Shown here: positions 1-10,710 of the stretch, piece after piece
Position numbering within the stretch: the first letter of the stretch is position 1
Layout: every line of letters starts with the position of its first letter
Source: Choristoneura fumiferana
Lineage: Eukaryota; Arthropoda; Insecta; Lepidoptera; Tortricidae
Direction of reading: 5' to 3'
DNA: 64,000 nt
Assembly (NCBI RefSeq): GCF_025370935.1
Contig: NC_133481.1
Coordinates: forward strand, 7,362,902 to 7,426,901
Notes under the pieces: model-generated
The model's input: the letters and a program-made list of their open reading frames with translations, nothing else
Told to the model about the DNA's origin: nothing
Database searches by the model: none
Position numbers and translations under genes: made by a program

Positions 1-294
1 ATTACTGACAAGTAGAATTACTGACTTGGCAAAACATATTAATAACTTTAAAAAATAATATTTAAGTAGGTATGCATTATTATTAATTTATACACGACAT
101 AAACAGGTTTCCAAACTTTGCTTCTTTGATTCGTTTTTAATGGTATTGAAAATGTAGTGTAGTGTAAATAAACAAATATTATTATTATCGTGGGCCAATT
201 TAATTTACGTCCATCGATAAAGTCGCAAACCAAGCATAGCTTGTACTAATTAAGCTTACGAGGCAATGGACAGATACTTAAATATAACGACACA

Positions 295-383
295 TACAGT
301 CGAGTACAACGCCATTAACAATAGAGTCGTGTTGAGATATTTTTGAACAAAATTTTGCTCACAAGCTTATGAACTCGACTGTA
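295..383. repeat. Short foldback element, TACAGTC-ended
   Basis: The ends read TACAGTCGAGT and ACTCGACTGTA, an 11-bp inverted repeat 89 bp across. The terminal TACAGTC is shared with the larger foldbacks at 32869, 38560 and 44460, so this is probably a short or decayed relative. The rest of 1-545 shows no gene. Confidence 0.5.
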
Positions 384-545
384 CATAAATCATTCATGAA
401 TACGCAATGTTATATAAATACAATCAGCTGCCCCTACCAAGAGTTAAACCTGAAACCTCTACTTTATAGTCAGGGTCTCTAGCCACATATAGGCCATTAC
501 TTAGGTCATCGATGACGAGTTTACAGGTAAATTTTTGGTACTTAC

Positions 546-664
546 GAACAGTGAAGACGATGGGAATAAAGACTCTTTGACCATTTGTTAAGATGCACGG
601 CGGTGGTGAATTACTGCAACTATCCACTTCCGCTCTCAGCGGGAGCGGACCTTGTTCATTATAC
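546..664 (-). CDS. NPC2-like (ML domain) protein, partial: one internal exon
   Basis: This exon is the paralogue of exon 2 of the complete NPC2-like gene at 2047-6999. On the minus strand it starts after an acceptor (CAACAG at 670-665) and ends before a consensus donor (GTAAGT at 545-540), and is 119 nt long. It reads GPLPLRAEVDSC then a PPC and a beta-strand-like FIPIVFTV; the complete gene has GPLPLAARVTGC, TPC and IDIIF at the same places. In NPC2 proteins this region holds the second disulfide (C-x(4-6)-C) and early strands of the ML sandwich. An open frame runs past the donor to 424, but it stops lacking the remaining NPC2 cysteines, so splicing is more likely than read-through. The remaining 3' exons would lie left of the window; the signal-peptide exon should lie to the right of 664 but I could not find it. 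It is divergently oriented to its neighbour. Confidence 0.72.
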
Positions 665-1992
665 CTGTTGGGTCGGTCATAATAGTACATTAAAATCGCA
701 AGCTAACGGCTAGTTCTGATTTGTAATGTGTTGTTATCCACCTATTGGTATTGTATATTCAAGTTTAAGCTTCAAAGGTCTGTGCTAACCTGGTAGGTAC
801 CATGTCCTGGCTGATTCATCATTGCTCAACTGAAACTGTTGGATCCAGAGTTTTAGTAACTACTGTATCTACAGAGCTAATTTTCGTATCGAATTACAGC
901 AAAACTAAGCTACTTTGAAAACGTAGTCAAATGTTTTATAAAAAACGTACTATCAGTAGGTTAGGACATGTATTATAAAAGACAGAATTGATACATGGTT
1001 AGTTTAGTGCTACAAGGTTAGCATAGGTGTTTGGGAGTTGAAAACTTTTATACACTACAGACAGTGGTCCTAACAGTTTGTGATTATTTTCCATCTGTCA
1101 AAAATAACATAAAATATAAACAAATCTAAAGTAAAGTATGTCTAATTATAAAAAACCACTACAGAACACTTTAAAGAGATAAAACTTTTATACTTACCTA
1201 CTTAATTTTTAAAATAAAAACTGACCTTCTTAAAAGCGGTGACAGCTTCGAAAGGTCTTATGTACTTAGAGTACAGTTAGGTACTTACATTTTTTAATGG
1301 GTCTCCTGACCATGTAATTATCTTGCGCAGCCGAGACACAACAACACATAAAGACAAATCGCCACATTATCACTCTGGTGGTTGACAAGTACATGCTGAA
1401 AAACAATTATATATGTAATAATTTTACATAAGCAGCGTCGTAAGCAGTTCAAAATCCCTGTTAGTTTTGGCTTTCCATTAAAATTCCATTGAGGTATTGT
1501 GAATAGTAATCCATATTTATATAGAACTCCGTTGTTTAATCTCGTCTCGCATATAAAAATATTTTAATTACATCGATGTGCCGGCCGTATTGCAACGACC
1601 GTGGTCACGAGAAAACTGATTTGTTTTTTAAACAATTGCTTCATATTCATAATTACCAATGCGTTGTTGACAATTCTGTTAATCCACCGATACAAAGCGG
1701 TGCATGGCTGCTTAATGACAATGCGAACCGCATGTGTGAGTCTGAGTTAAATCCACCAACCGGCGATGTTGCTATACACTTACCGTACGCTTGACTTGGC
1801 TAACCGCAGGGTAGGATGTTGAATTCTACTGTTGAAGCCTAAAGTTATGTCAACGACATTGTAAGAAAGAATAGACAAAACTAAATTGATTTAAAAAAAT
1901 CTCAGACTCAGCCGGAAATTGAAATGTTAGACAATCTGTCTATTCATAGATAATTGTTATCATTATAAGTTCACACTTGCATTAAAGCTACG
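665..1992. other. Intergenic, no supported gene
   Basis: This lies between the two divergent NPC2-like loci and should hold both promoters. A 72-codon open frame at 1576-1794 has no recognisable domain and no splice context. I see no clear repeat here. Confidence 0.5.
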
Positions 1993-2000
1993 TATAAAAA
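1993..2000 (+). promoter_or_regulatory. TATA box of the NPC2-like gene
   Basis: TATAAAAA lies about 47-54 bp upstream of the start codon at 2047. A transcription start 25-30 bp downstream would leave a 5' UTR of about 20-25 nt, which is plausible for a short secreted-protein gene in insects. The start site is inferred. Confidence 0.5.
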
Positions 2001-2046
2001 CAGATTGAAATATCTAGGTAGACTAGAATAGTCTAGCAGAACGGAA

Positions 2047-5000
2047 ATGTTTCAGTCAGTGCTGATATGCTCTAGCCTGATGGTCGCGGTAATTGGTTTC
2101 TCTGTCGTGGGACCCGAAATAAGTGAATGTAAGTTCTACAAACATTTAATCGGTTTAAGATTGGATAGAAAAAGTTGTTTAATAGTTAAACTCCTGTGAT
2201 AAAATGAAAAATCTAAACTAACACTGAAATATGTAAAGTGATGTGTTCTGTTATTAAATTTCAAAAAATGCATTCTTATCTAAAATACTTCTTAAAAATG
2301 AGCCAGCAGAGATGTGTTTTTAAAAACGGCCCGGTTATCCTGTGGTGCAATTTAAATAAGTGGTTAAAGATGCCCGGGAATAATTTCTAATGCATATTGA
2401 GTAATTATTACTCGTAATAGATGCAAAATGTAATGTTATTTAGTAAAATTTCATAGTTACCGCGGGCGCAAGATAAACGATTTTTTTGCAGTCGAAATCA
2501 CAGGTAATAGTTAGGTCTTTAAAGTTTCCTGGTTTGACTGTGCTAGCTTTTCGATATTTATGTGTCAGAATTACGTGTTCGATCTGGTCACATTTCATCT
2601 AAAGGTTTTTTTAATTCGATTAAAATCGTACAATCATCCATTATACTCGTATTATAGTTACGTATAGGTTGGAACAAAACTGAGGACCTTATTCAAATTC
2701 TTTATGGAATGTGATCACATTAAAGACGTTAGAAAAAAATATGTACCTAGATCATTTTAATGAGTTAAGTGTAAATATGATTCTCGGTAAGCGAACGCCA
2801 GATGACCTATTTCTGATGTAGATTATAATTATTATTCATTCGAAAGACAGGGTTTTATATACAGAGTTTTTATTTCTGGAGAACGCAGCTAATAGAGTTT
2901 TCGGTAGCCTTTCCGTAGGCTGACATAGTCACATTTTGGCCTCGTTAAAATATTAGCAAGAAAGAGACAAATTTAAATGAACTTCAGAAATGAAATTAAG
3001 ATTTCAAAAATATTTAAATCACTCTACTGGTAAATATACAATTAGCGAAGCAGATACAATGGATTACCTCATGCTTTTGTTAGTGTTATATAAGCAAACG
3101 ATGCTGATTTCGATGGCATCGTAATAGGCCGACTGAGAAATTTGACTTTATCATTCATATGATGCATGCCTCGTAACATTTCAAGATCAACGCTATAACA
3201 CACAACAGGGACTTTAATTTCGTAATCCGCATCTGAGACTACATTCCGGCAAACGCTACGAAGCTTTGACTCTAACACTACAACCGCTCTCTCTCAAAAT
3301 TACTGCGAGAACATATTTTACGTTCGGTTGTGTAACAGGCACAAAGCACAGCAGCAGACACAACAGGGACTTTAATTTCATAATCCGCATCTGAGACTAC
3401 ATTCCGGCAAACGCTACGAAGCGTTTTGACTTCTACACTACAACCGCTCTCTCTCAAAATTACTTCCGCGAGAACATATTTTTTACGGTCGGTTGTGTCA
3501 AACAGGGACACAACACACAGCAGCAGGGACACAACAGGGACTTTAATTTCGTAATCCGCATCTGAGACTACATTCCGGCAAACGCTACGAAGCGTTTTGA
3601 CTTCTACACTACAACCGCTCTCTCTCAAAATTACTTCCGCGAGAACATATTTTTTACGGTCGGTTGTGTCAACAGGCGCAGAGGGAACAACAATTTAATT
3701 TCGTACCGATCTGAGACTACGGGCAACGCTAATTTTGACCTACACTACAACCGCTTCAAATTACTTAAACATCTTTTTTACGGTGGTGTGTAAACACTAA
3801 TTACAAATGGGGCAGTTTACCCTGGCTGTGACACTATTTACAGGGCCGGATAATACCGACATCAGCCCGCTCCTTTTGCCACACTATCCTTTTGTAGTAT
3901 ATCTAAGTGTATGTTTTATCTGGTTTTTACCCGGGAGGGTTATGTTTTTTGAGTGGGTGTATTTATATATTGTTTATTTATGTCAGTAGTTGATGATGAT
4001 GATGATACATAAATATTTGATTATATTATCTTTTAATTGTAACAATGTGAATATCAAATGAAAGTTAATTATTAACCCACTTCAAATTGTCACAAAAAAA
4101 CACAGGAACATCTAAAAATCATCTCTCGGGCCTTGGATGTTTAATATGTATTTATTATGTATTTATCTATATAAGTATGTTTTTCCGTTGCTGAGTATCC
4201 ATAGCTTTGCTTAGTTTGGGACTAGGTCAATTAGTGTATAGTGTCCCATGATATAATTTTTTTTTCGTTTTCATTTAAAAGTTTTTTAAGGCAGTTGTTT
4301 TGTTCGGTGCTATAAACTATTTTGTTTATTCCTATCTTTAAAAAAGAATTGTTCTAACGATGCAGGCATTAACAACGCTGGTCCACTTCCTCTGGCCGCA
4401 CGCGTGACGGGTTGCACAGGGACGCCGTGCGTGTTACCTCAGCTTGAAGACGTTCCTATTGACATCATCTTCAGGGCGGGTAACAATATTTTAAATTTAA
4501 AACTGACCAGCAATTGGCATTGATCACATTTTTACAATTCGGTCAAATTCGAAAACCATTTCGAGGAATAGGTTTATTAAATTAATTTATAAAATTTTAG
4601 CTAAAAAATACTTAATGATCGTTGTATTTGCAAAATAACGCATGACCTTTGTTTGACTTTCATCGTAAATAAACGTTATGTAACTAAACTGCCTAATCCT
4701 AACACTACAAGGTGACAGAAGATACAACGTTTTTTTTTAAATAATTGTGACGGGCAAAGATTAAACGAAGTTTTTAACGCCGTTGCAACTATGGTTAACT
4801 ATAATTCCGGTAACATATAAATATGATAAAACATTTAAAATTCATCTAAAACCTAAATCCTTCCAATAGATGTTTTAAAATCGGCTATTTTATGAAAAAA
4901 TAAAATAAAAATGATCATTTTTTTTTGAGACCAATGCCGAATGGTTTTCCTGGGTAAAAAAAAACCATTTGAGTTTAAGATAGATATTAATTTCAAGATT

Positions 5001-6999
5001 TACATAAATCACTTACTGACAAAACAATAATTTTGCATTTAATAATTATTTAGTTTAAAAAAAAAAATAAGACAAGTATTTAGGTTTTAGTCGGTCAGTT
5101 AGATTATGGCAAAACAATGGACACGATTTTTTCTTTTGTCAATCAAACAAAAAATGACAGATGAAGCGCGTTAAGGATAGCGGGGGAGGGGGGCCTTGAC
5201 GTCTTGACGTCATAAAATATGCCGCTCGCGTCACACGGAACTTTAATCCATACTTCCATACTAATATTACAAATGTGAAAATGTGTGTTTGTATGTTTGG
5301 CCGTATTTCACGTCGAAATCGAACGACGGATCGACATGATTTTTGGCATAGTGATAGTTTATGGGCAGACAGTGACATAGGCTACTTTTTATCCCGGAAA
5401 AATGCACAGTTCCCGAGGGAACAGCGTCATCATCATCAGCCTACAGCAGTCCACTGCTGGACACAGGCCTCTTCCATGGCGCGCCACAACACTGCAGGGA
5501 ACAGCGTGCGATAACCGAATTCCACGCGGGCGAAGCCGCGGGCAAAAGTTGGCTATAATCTTCATAATTTTTGTTTTATTGACAGAAGAAAATACACGTG
5601 TCCAATTTTTTTTGATAATCTTACTGACAGACTAATTATATTTTTTTAAGATACTAGCCTATTGCAGCTGAAGCAAAAGATATTGCTCACTGTTTCAGTA
5701 ACAGCCTATTCATTCTAGGCTTGAGTAGCCTAAGTTATCCTATATATCCAGAAAACCAGGTCGCAGTAATGAAATTCATTCCTTAGTACTCTGTAGAGCT
5801 GAAACAAAGAGCTTTGTGTGAATGATCAAAATATTAACACCATACTGTTCGACAATTTAACTTTAGTACCTCTACTACGACTAAATACATTTTGATATGT
5901 TTTGTTACAGTGCACACCACGGTTTCTATGAGTACCACAGCAACGGCATTCTTTTCGTTTGGGACTATGCAGCTCCCTATCCCCTTCGAACTAAGTGAGA
6001 AATCAGTTACCTGCAACTACTTGATTAACTCAACTTGTCCAGTAAAAACAGGCTCAATCCTACTGTACACGTTAGACTTCTTCGTCGACCCAGTGTTTCC
6101 TATAGTAAGTACACAACCAACCACGCACCAACGACATAGCAACAGATATGATAATACAATATATCCAGTAGCATGAGGAAATTAAATGTGTGTACCGCCG
6201 ACCATCACTGGTAAAATATTTCAAGGACGGAAGTGGTGGGCTGGGAGGCTCGTCTGCACTTTTCTCTTCAATGTTACGAGTAAAAATGGAGAGCCCTCAA
6301 ATCGTCGGGTGATAACCAGAAGTCACAAATCACCACTTAAAGTCAAGAGGAATAATCAAACTTATGCATAGCACTGTAAGGTTAATATTCTACTATTTTT
6401 TTTAATAGTTACCTTTTGAATCCTACTACATTGAAATCCCATTTACTTTTTCAACCGACTTCAAAAAAGGAGGAGGTTCTATGTTCCAATGTTTGTATTT
6501 TTTTCTAAGTTAACGCCTAACTGTTGCAACCCGAGTAGCCTCACAAAAAAACCCCAGCCCCTGCGACAAACTAGAACCAAAAGTCCCCATTATGACCGCA
6601 GCGTTGCCCCTCTGAAGGGCTATGGAGACCTGCTGAACAAGCCATGACCCTGAACGAGGATCACATCCACGATCCCTCTGACGACGACCCAACTCACTAA
6701 AAAGCTCCCACGCTTCGAAGCCCCACCACGGCCCAGCTATTTTTTTTTGTTGTTACTGACTTCTGACGAAATATTCTGCTCCCGGATTTTATTCTTACGT
6801 CACTGAACAAGCACATAAGTTAGTCTTATTTTCACAGGGCTCAGGGACTACGATAGAATTCACCGTCTGGGGCGACCACCAAGACGCCATGATGTGCTTT
6901 CGAGTGCCTCTTACCGTCCAGTCGCCACTTCCTCTGATAATGCAAAGAAAGAGTAGTAAAGTGAAACTTTCGTCCAACAATAGAACTAATGGGATCTGA
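2047..6999 (+). CDS. NPC2-like secreted lipid-binding protein (ML domain), 4 exons, 183 aa
   Basis: Exons 2047-2128, 4366-4479, 5911-6104 and 6838-6999 join in frame at GT/AG sites (intron phases 1, 1, 0) into 183 codons ending TGA. Exon 1 encodes a signal peptide (hydrophobic core VLICSSLMVAVIG). The mature part has exactly six cysteines at about 28, 44, 49, 100, 108 and 150. This is the NPC2/MD-2 spacing, expected to pair 28-150, 44-49 and 100-108. Other family features are GPLPL before C44, LPIPFELSEKSVTC in exon 3, NSTCP (also an N-glycosylation sequon at 105) and TIEFTVWGD before C150. Family members bind sterols, fatty acids or other small lipids in an ML beta-sandwich; insects have expanded sets used in sterol transport, immunity and chemosensation. 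The ligand here cannot be told. The C-terminus after C150 is about 33 residues and basic, longer than usual. Intron 1 holds a tandem repeat, intron 2 an RTE tail and intron 3 a LINE fragment. A candidate AATAAA is at 7338. Confidence 0.92.
3209..3790. repeat. Tandem repeat, ~160-170-bp unit, four copies, in NPC2-like intron 1
   Basis: The segment starting GGGACTTTAATTTCGTAATC recurs at about 3209, 3366 and 3537, each followed by CATCTGAGACTACATTCCGG and then ACAACCGCTCTCTCTCAAAA. A fourth copy from about 3685 keeps the order but lacks many 2-8-bp pieces. Units differ by small indels, which explains repeated minus-strand open frames with no other coding evidence. Confidence 0.85.
4112..4262 (+). 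repeat. 5'-truncated tRNA-derived SINE (tail part)
   Basis: This matches the 3' part of the SINE at 19590-19810: CTTGGATGTTTAATATGTATT, a TATAAGTATGTTT segment, GCTTTGCTTAGTTTGGGACT and GTGTCCCATGATAT. The tRNA-like head is missing. It sits in NPC2-like intron 1. Confidence 0.75.
5247..5556 (-). repeat. Dispersed repeat ending in the CCCGCGGCTTCGC motif
   Basis: A common lepidopteran interspersed repeat: CATACTAATATTACAAATG, then TTTTTATCCCGG, then CACGCGGGCGAAGCCGCGGG. Relatives in this window are at 19866, 20703, 36727, 46379 and 50204. It is interrupted by an RTE 3' end at 5428-5495. Confidence 0.65.
5428..5495 (-). mobile_element. RTE-type LINE 3' end, 68 bp, with 12-bp target-site duplication
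   Basis: On the minus strand the insert reads as the last codons of an RTE reverse transcriptase (WRAMEEACVQQWTAV-like) followed by a (TGA)n/(ATG)n tail. It is flanked by the same 12 bp, AGGGAACAGCGT, at 5416-5427 and 5496-5507. The host repeat is continuous if the insert and one copy are removed. Confidence 0.85.
6515..6745 (-). pseudogene. Non-LTR retrotransposon C-terminal fragment
   Basis: The minus strand encodes phrases like GRRQRDRGCDPRSGSWLVQQ and SIALQRGNAAVIMGT, resembling the C-terminal end of a R1/jockey-type reverse transcriptase in insects. No catalytic motif is present. It lies in NPC2-like intron 3. The family is from memory of the phrasing, so moderate to low certainty. Confidence 0.4.
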
Positions 7000-7835
7000 C
7001 AATAATGAGTTATCAACAGCTTAATTGACTTAAATGTAAACTTTCATCAGATCAGAATCATTGAATCATAAAAATGAAGGAATTATAAGAATGATTTTAA
7101 CTAGAAATTCAAGAAACGACAAATGATTACATTACCTCTAAACTTTCATCAGCGAATACATTATTTAAGTTTCAACTAAATCAAGTAACGTATATTCCAC
7201 AGGCACGTCCTGTTCAATTTATACCCATATATTACTTACTACCATTGATCTGGCCATTGTAGCGCTGAAATTACAACATCGAACAGGTACACATAAATAA
7301 CTCAACGCGTAAGTAGTATCACCTAGTTTAATTATTCAATAAACATATAAATGGAATATTTGTCATTGAAAAATGATGCTAATATAGACGCCTGCTACTT
7401 AGTTAAGTCAGAGCGAAAGAGTTAATTCTATCTCTTGTGCTAATAATTTTCCCGGCAGTTTTACCATCTTTGATGACAACAGTGCAATGAGTGCTTAAGG
7501 ACCCTTCTCAAAGATCCGCATGCGCACCCAATGGTAATTGGGCTGCAAATAGGGTCCCACGTGCAATGCAATACTTTGAATAAGGCAGTTAACGGTAGGA
7601 GTAGCAAGAAAGACGCAAATAAATGTTTTTTCTACTTCGTAAATTATAGATAGTCCTATAATAATCCACCTGTAACACGGTTTTTGTGAGTGTGCTATCT
7701 TAAATCAATTGTAAATAAACTTGTGAACTGGTGCATTCTTTTTTTTTTAAACTGTTGTTAAGGTCCCGACTGACGATGCTTGTGGTTAAATCACGTAAGT
7801 AACCGTTTTTCAAAATCTGTCATTCAGTGTGGAAA
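7000..7835. other. 3' flank of the NPC2-like gene, no gene seen
   Basis: It probably includes the 3' UTR; AATAAA at 7338-7343 is the first good polyadenylation hexamer after the stop. Nothing else is recognised. Confidence 0.4.
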
Positions 7836-8130
7836 ACAGGTGGTAGGAACTTTTGCAGGTGGTAGGACCTTGTGCAAGGTCCACCCGGATTGCTACCACC
7901 ATCTTGCTCGCTAATCCTGCCGTGAAGCAGCAGTGCTTGCACTGTTGTGTTTCGGCGTGGAGAGTAAGACAGCCGGTGAAATTACTGGCAATTGAGGTAT
8001 CCCATCTTAGGCCTCTAGGTTGGCAACGCATCTGCAATACCCCTGGTGTTGCAGATGTTTATGGGCGGTGGTGATCTCTTACCATCAGGAGACCCACTTG
8101 CTCGTTTGCCACCCAGTCGAATAAAAAAAA
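7836..8130 (+). repeat. SINE-like dispersed repeat, copy A
   Basis: About 280 bp running from GGTGGTAGGACCTTGTGCAAGG to GACCCACTTGCTCGTTTGCC and an AATAAAAAAAA tail. Two more copies are inverted at 15346-15606 and 17569-17836. The conserved open frames on both strands are a by-product of copy similarity. The 5' end carries a short duplication of GGTGGTAGGA. Confidence 0.85.
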
Positions 8131-8635
8131 CAATTAAATTTATTAAATTAAAAAAATAAACAGAAATTGTGATAAAAAATAATACCTAGGCTTCCGGGGA
8201 TCCACTTATGATATACACGAATATAATGAGCAATTAAATCAACGCATTATCGTTGCTTAGTGACTGAAAGCGTGGGAGCACAGCTAATTAAATATTAAAT
8301 ATTATTGAATATTAAATATTACGGGACAATAGAACAATACAAAATACAATGCAAAGTGATTTGTATTTTTCTTTTTTGTACAATAAAGAGTATAAACAAA
8401 CAAATAAGATAAAGGTACTACTTTTAATGGAGAAACATAACGTGTATGACAGTCCTACATGTGTGCTGTATTTCGGAGGAGTTCTAAAGCAGATGTTATC
8501 AATATTACATTAAAATTACTTATAGATAGTTAATTTATGCATAAGTATTGTAATTGTAGCAACACTAGTTAATACATGTCAAATTGCATGAATCAGGTTC
8601 CTAGTTTGACGAGCGGATAGCCAAGTGGTTATATA

Positions 8636-9718
8636 TTTTTCACGTATGATGAGTTCTGTGACAATTGAAAATTTTCCGAATTACGCATATTATGTGCGCA
8701 AAACCTTTTTTTTTGATAATTTATAATTTTGAAGCAAAATAATCAAAAAAATATAAAACTCTACTTTTTAAAAATATAGAGCAATATCAGTGTCCATTAA
8801 ATAGACTCCATCGAATATGATAGATTTTTTTTTTTAAATGACGCAATGTGTGAAACGGAACAGAGTAGTGACGTGACACAACATTATCGGCAATTGCCGC
8901 GGTTCTTTATTCGATAAATGAATACTAAGGTACTTTAAATTTTTAAACAAAACTTGCAAGATTTTGTAAACGCGGCTAATTGGAACACGGACGCAGCCAT
9001 CTTGTGGCCAAGTGCATGACAGTATCACTGTCAGTAGGAGTGCGTCTGCCTTCTATACGGATTGAGTTTCCGTTGCGTATTCTTTGCATTGTATTTTGTA
9101 TTGTTCATTTCTGTTATTATTGTTGTTGACTTTTGTTACTGTTGTTTCTCGTTAAGTTTGTTGTAATATTTTTGCCAAAATGCCGAAACGGTCTAAAGAG
9201 TCAGGAGTTTGTAATTCGTTTGAGAGATTATTTCGTGCGAGAAGGAGAAAACGGTGGCCTATTGATGGCGATTGAATACGTTGCTGACCGAGCTGCAGGA
9301 GCTCTGGATATCGGAAAGCTACCGTTTCCCGAATCAAAAAAGAAAAATTTGGCGAAACTGGCAGCGAAGAAAATAAATTGTCCACTCCCAGAAAGCGGCG
9401 GTGGAGTGGAGGAAACCAACCACCAGTGGCGACAGTTCTAATACTGATGCTATCCGTAACCATATTTATGGGTACTATGAGAGGCGTGAGATACCCACAA
9501 TCTAAAAGAGTCTTAGCTGTAACCAGCTTTTACACGCGTTCCACGCAAATGAAGCCGTGGGCGGGAAACAGGAAAAAAATATTATTTTTTGAATATAATG
9601 CGACTTCTCCAAAAAAAGGGAACTTATAACTTAGGAAAATCGATAGTTCACTCGATAAATGGTACATCTCTAAAACTGGCAAACTCGAAACGTCACAGAA
9701 CTCATCATAGGTGAAAAA
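8636..9718 (+). mobile_element. Non-autonomous Tc1/mariner-like element, 1083 bp
   Basis: The ends are a 27-bp inverted repeat with one mismatch (starting TTTTTCAC, ending TTCTGTGAC), flanked by TA on both sides (8634-8635 and 9719-9720), the Tc1/mariner target. Inside, + strand codons around 9195-9330 give SQEFVIRLRDYFVREGENGG and a following helix-turn-helix-like stretch, resembling the N-terminus of insect Tc1/IS630-type transposases. The frame then degenerates and no DDE catalytic domain is present, so it is an internally deleted copy. Confidence 0.75.
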
Positions 9719-9790
9719 TACAATAGAGAACCTGACTATGAAGCTTTAGGCCCCGGGTTCGATCCCCGGTCGGGTCAGATATATTTGTAT

Positions 9791-10055
9791 GACGTTTACC
9801 TTTACTTGCCCGAATTTCATTTGCCCGAATTTCAATTGCCATACCAACGTTTGCCATAAAATATATAGAACCGTGCTGTTTTTAGGATTTTTTTTAATGT
9901 CATCATATAGAATGAAAGTAGTAGGTTAGGTTAGGTTAGTTTAATATCAATTCTGAAAAAACTACTATTTCAGAAATAAATTAATTTATGGCAAATGAAA
10001 ATTCTAGAAAACGTTACATTCGGGCATATGAAATTCGGGCAAACGATAGAGAACC
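9791..10055. mobile_element. 265-bp element with 8-bp target-site duplication
   Basis: It is flanked by ATTTGTAT at 9783-9790 and 10056-10063, while the intact SINE has this word once. Near both ends it carries the motif TTGCCCGAATTTCA, directly repeated and inverted between the ends. An 8-bp duplication is typical of hAT elements, but the extreme termini are not clear inverted repeats. Confidence 0.7.
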
Positions 10056-10132
10056 ATTTGTATTAATAATACGAATGTTTGTTATGGACGTCTGATATGT
10101 ATTTATCTGTATGTTTATCTGTTGCCTAGTAC

Positions 10133-10632
10133 CACAAAATACAGATAGTTCAGAAGTCAATCTCCTGGATGTACTTCACTTTTCATACCTACGCTCGGCG
10201 GTCGCTCTAAGGTTGTCAACTATGGCTTATGTACCAAAAAACTATCTTGGTAGTCGCACTCTTATCTAGTTGTTTGATTTATTGTTGAGAATAAAACGGG
10301 AAGAATGGAAAAATAAATTAATAAATAAAATATTTAAGTTTAATGTCATTGTTATATTATAAATTTCTCACAGAAAATATCTTGCGACGATTTCGTTATT
10401 GGCGAAATTCACGATTATTTAATTTAAACAACCGTCCACTGAACACTTTTTTTTTGTTGCTCCATTATTGCACAAAAAAGTTCACAGACGCCTGTCTCAA
10501 GCGGATGGCACTCGCGCTCGAACTGGTCCCAACCGGCCCGAGATACCGTGCCCATGAGCAGTGTCTATGTATGCGTGCGTTGCTCGAGCGCACTTGTATG
10601 GAGATTGACTTCTGAACTATCTGTATTTTGTG
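10133..10632. mobile_element. 500-bp MITE with 33-bp perfect inverted repeats and 7-bp TSD
   Basis: Both ends start CACAAAATACAGATAGTTCA and match for 33 bp without a mismatch. CTAGTAC is duplicated at 10126-10132 and 10633-10639. Terminal CA with a 7-bp duplication is compatible with the P or a P-like superfamily, but assignment needs a relative with a transposase. The interior has no transposase frame. Confidence 0.88.
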
Positions 10633-10710
10633 CTAGTACCCATAGTACAAGCTTTGCTTAGTTTGAGACTAGGTTAATTGGTGTCAATTTTCCCGTGATA
10701 ATAAAAGTAA

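Larger units (their letters stand above)
8611..10710 (+). repeat. tRNA-derived SINE split by three DNA elements
   Basis: The pieces, in order, rebuild one SINE like that at 19590-19810. The head 8611-8635 has the A-box-like GATAGCCAAGTGG. Piece 9719-9790 has the B-box-like GGTTCGATCCCCGG. Piece 10056-10132 carries AATACGAATGTTTGTT to GTTGCCTAGTAC, and the tail 10633-10710 carries CATAGTACAAGCTTTGCTTAG. The three gaps are filled by separate elements described next, each with its own target duplication. Which insertion came first cannot be told. Confidence 0.85.

Noticed and set aside
1576..1794. 72-codon + frame between the divergent NPC2-like loci
   Set aside because: No signal peptide, domain, splice context or repeat similarity that I can identify.
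3278..3628. 116-codon minus frame with repeated VCRNVVSDADYEIKVPVV
   Set aside because: The repetition comes from the DNA tandem array, and the frame breaks in the other copies. No independent coding evidence.
9739..9775. tRNA-like B box and similar motifs at 14130, 19605 and 35280 as tRNA genes
   Set aside because: Each is joined to SINE body sequence and lacks a complete cloverleaf; they are SINE heads.
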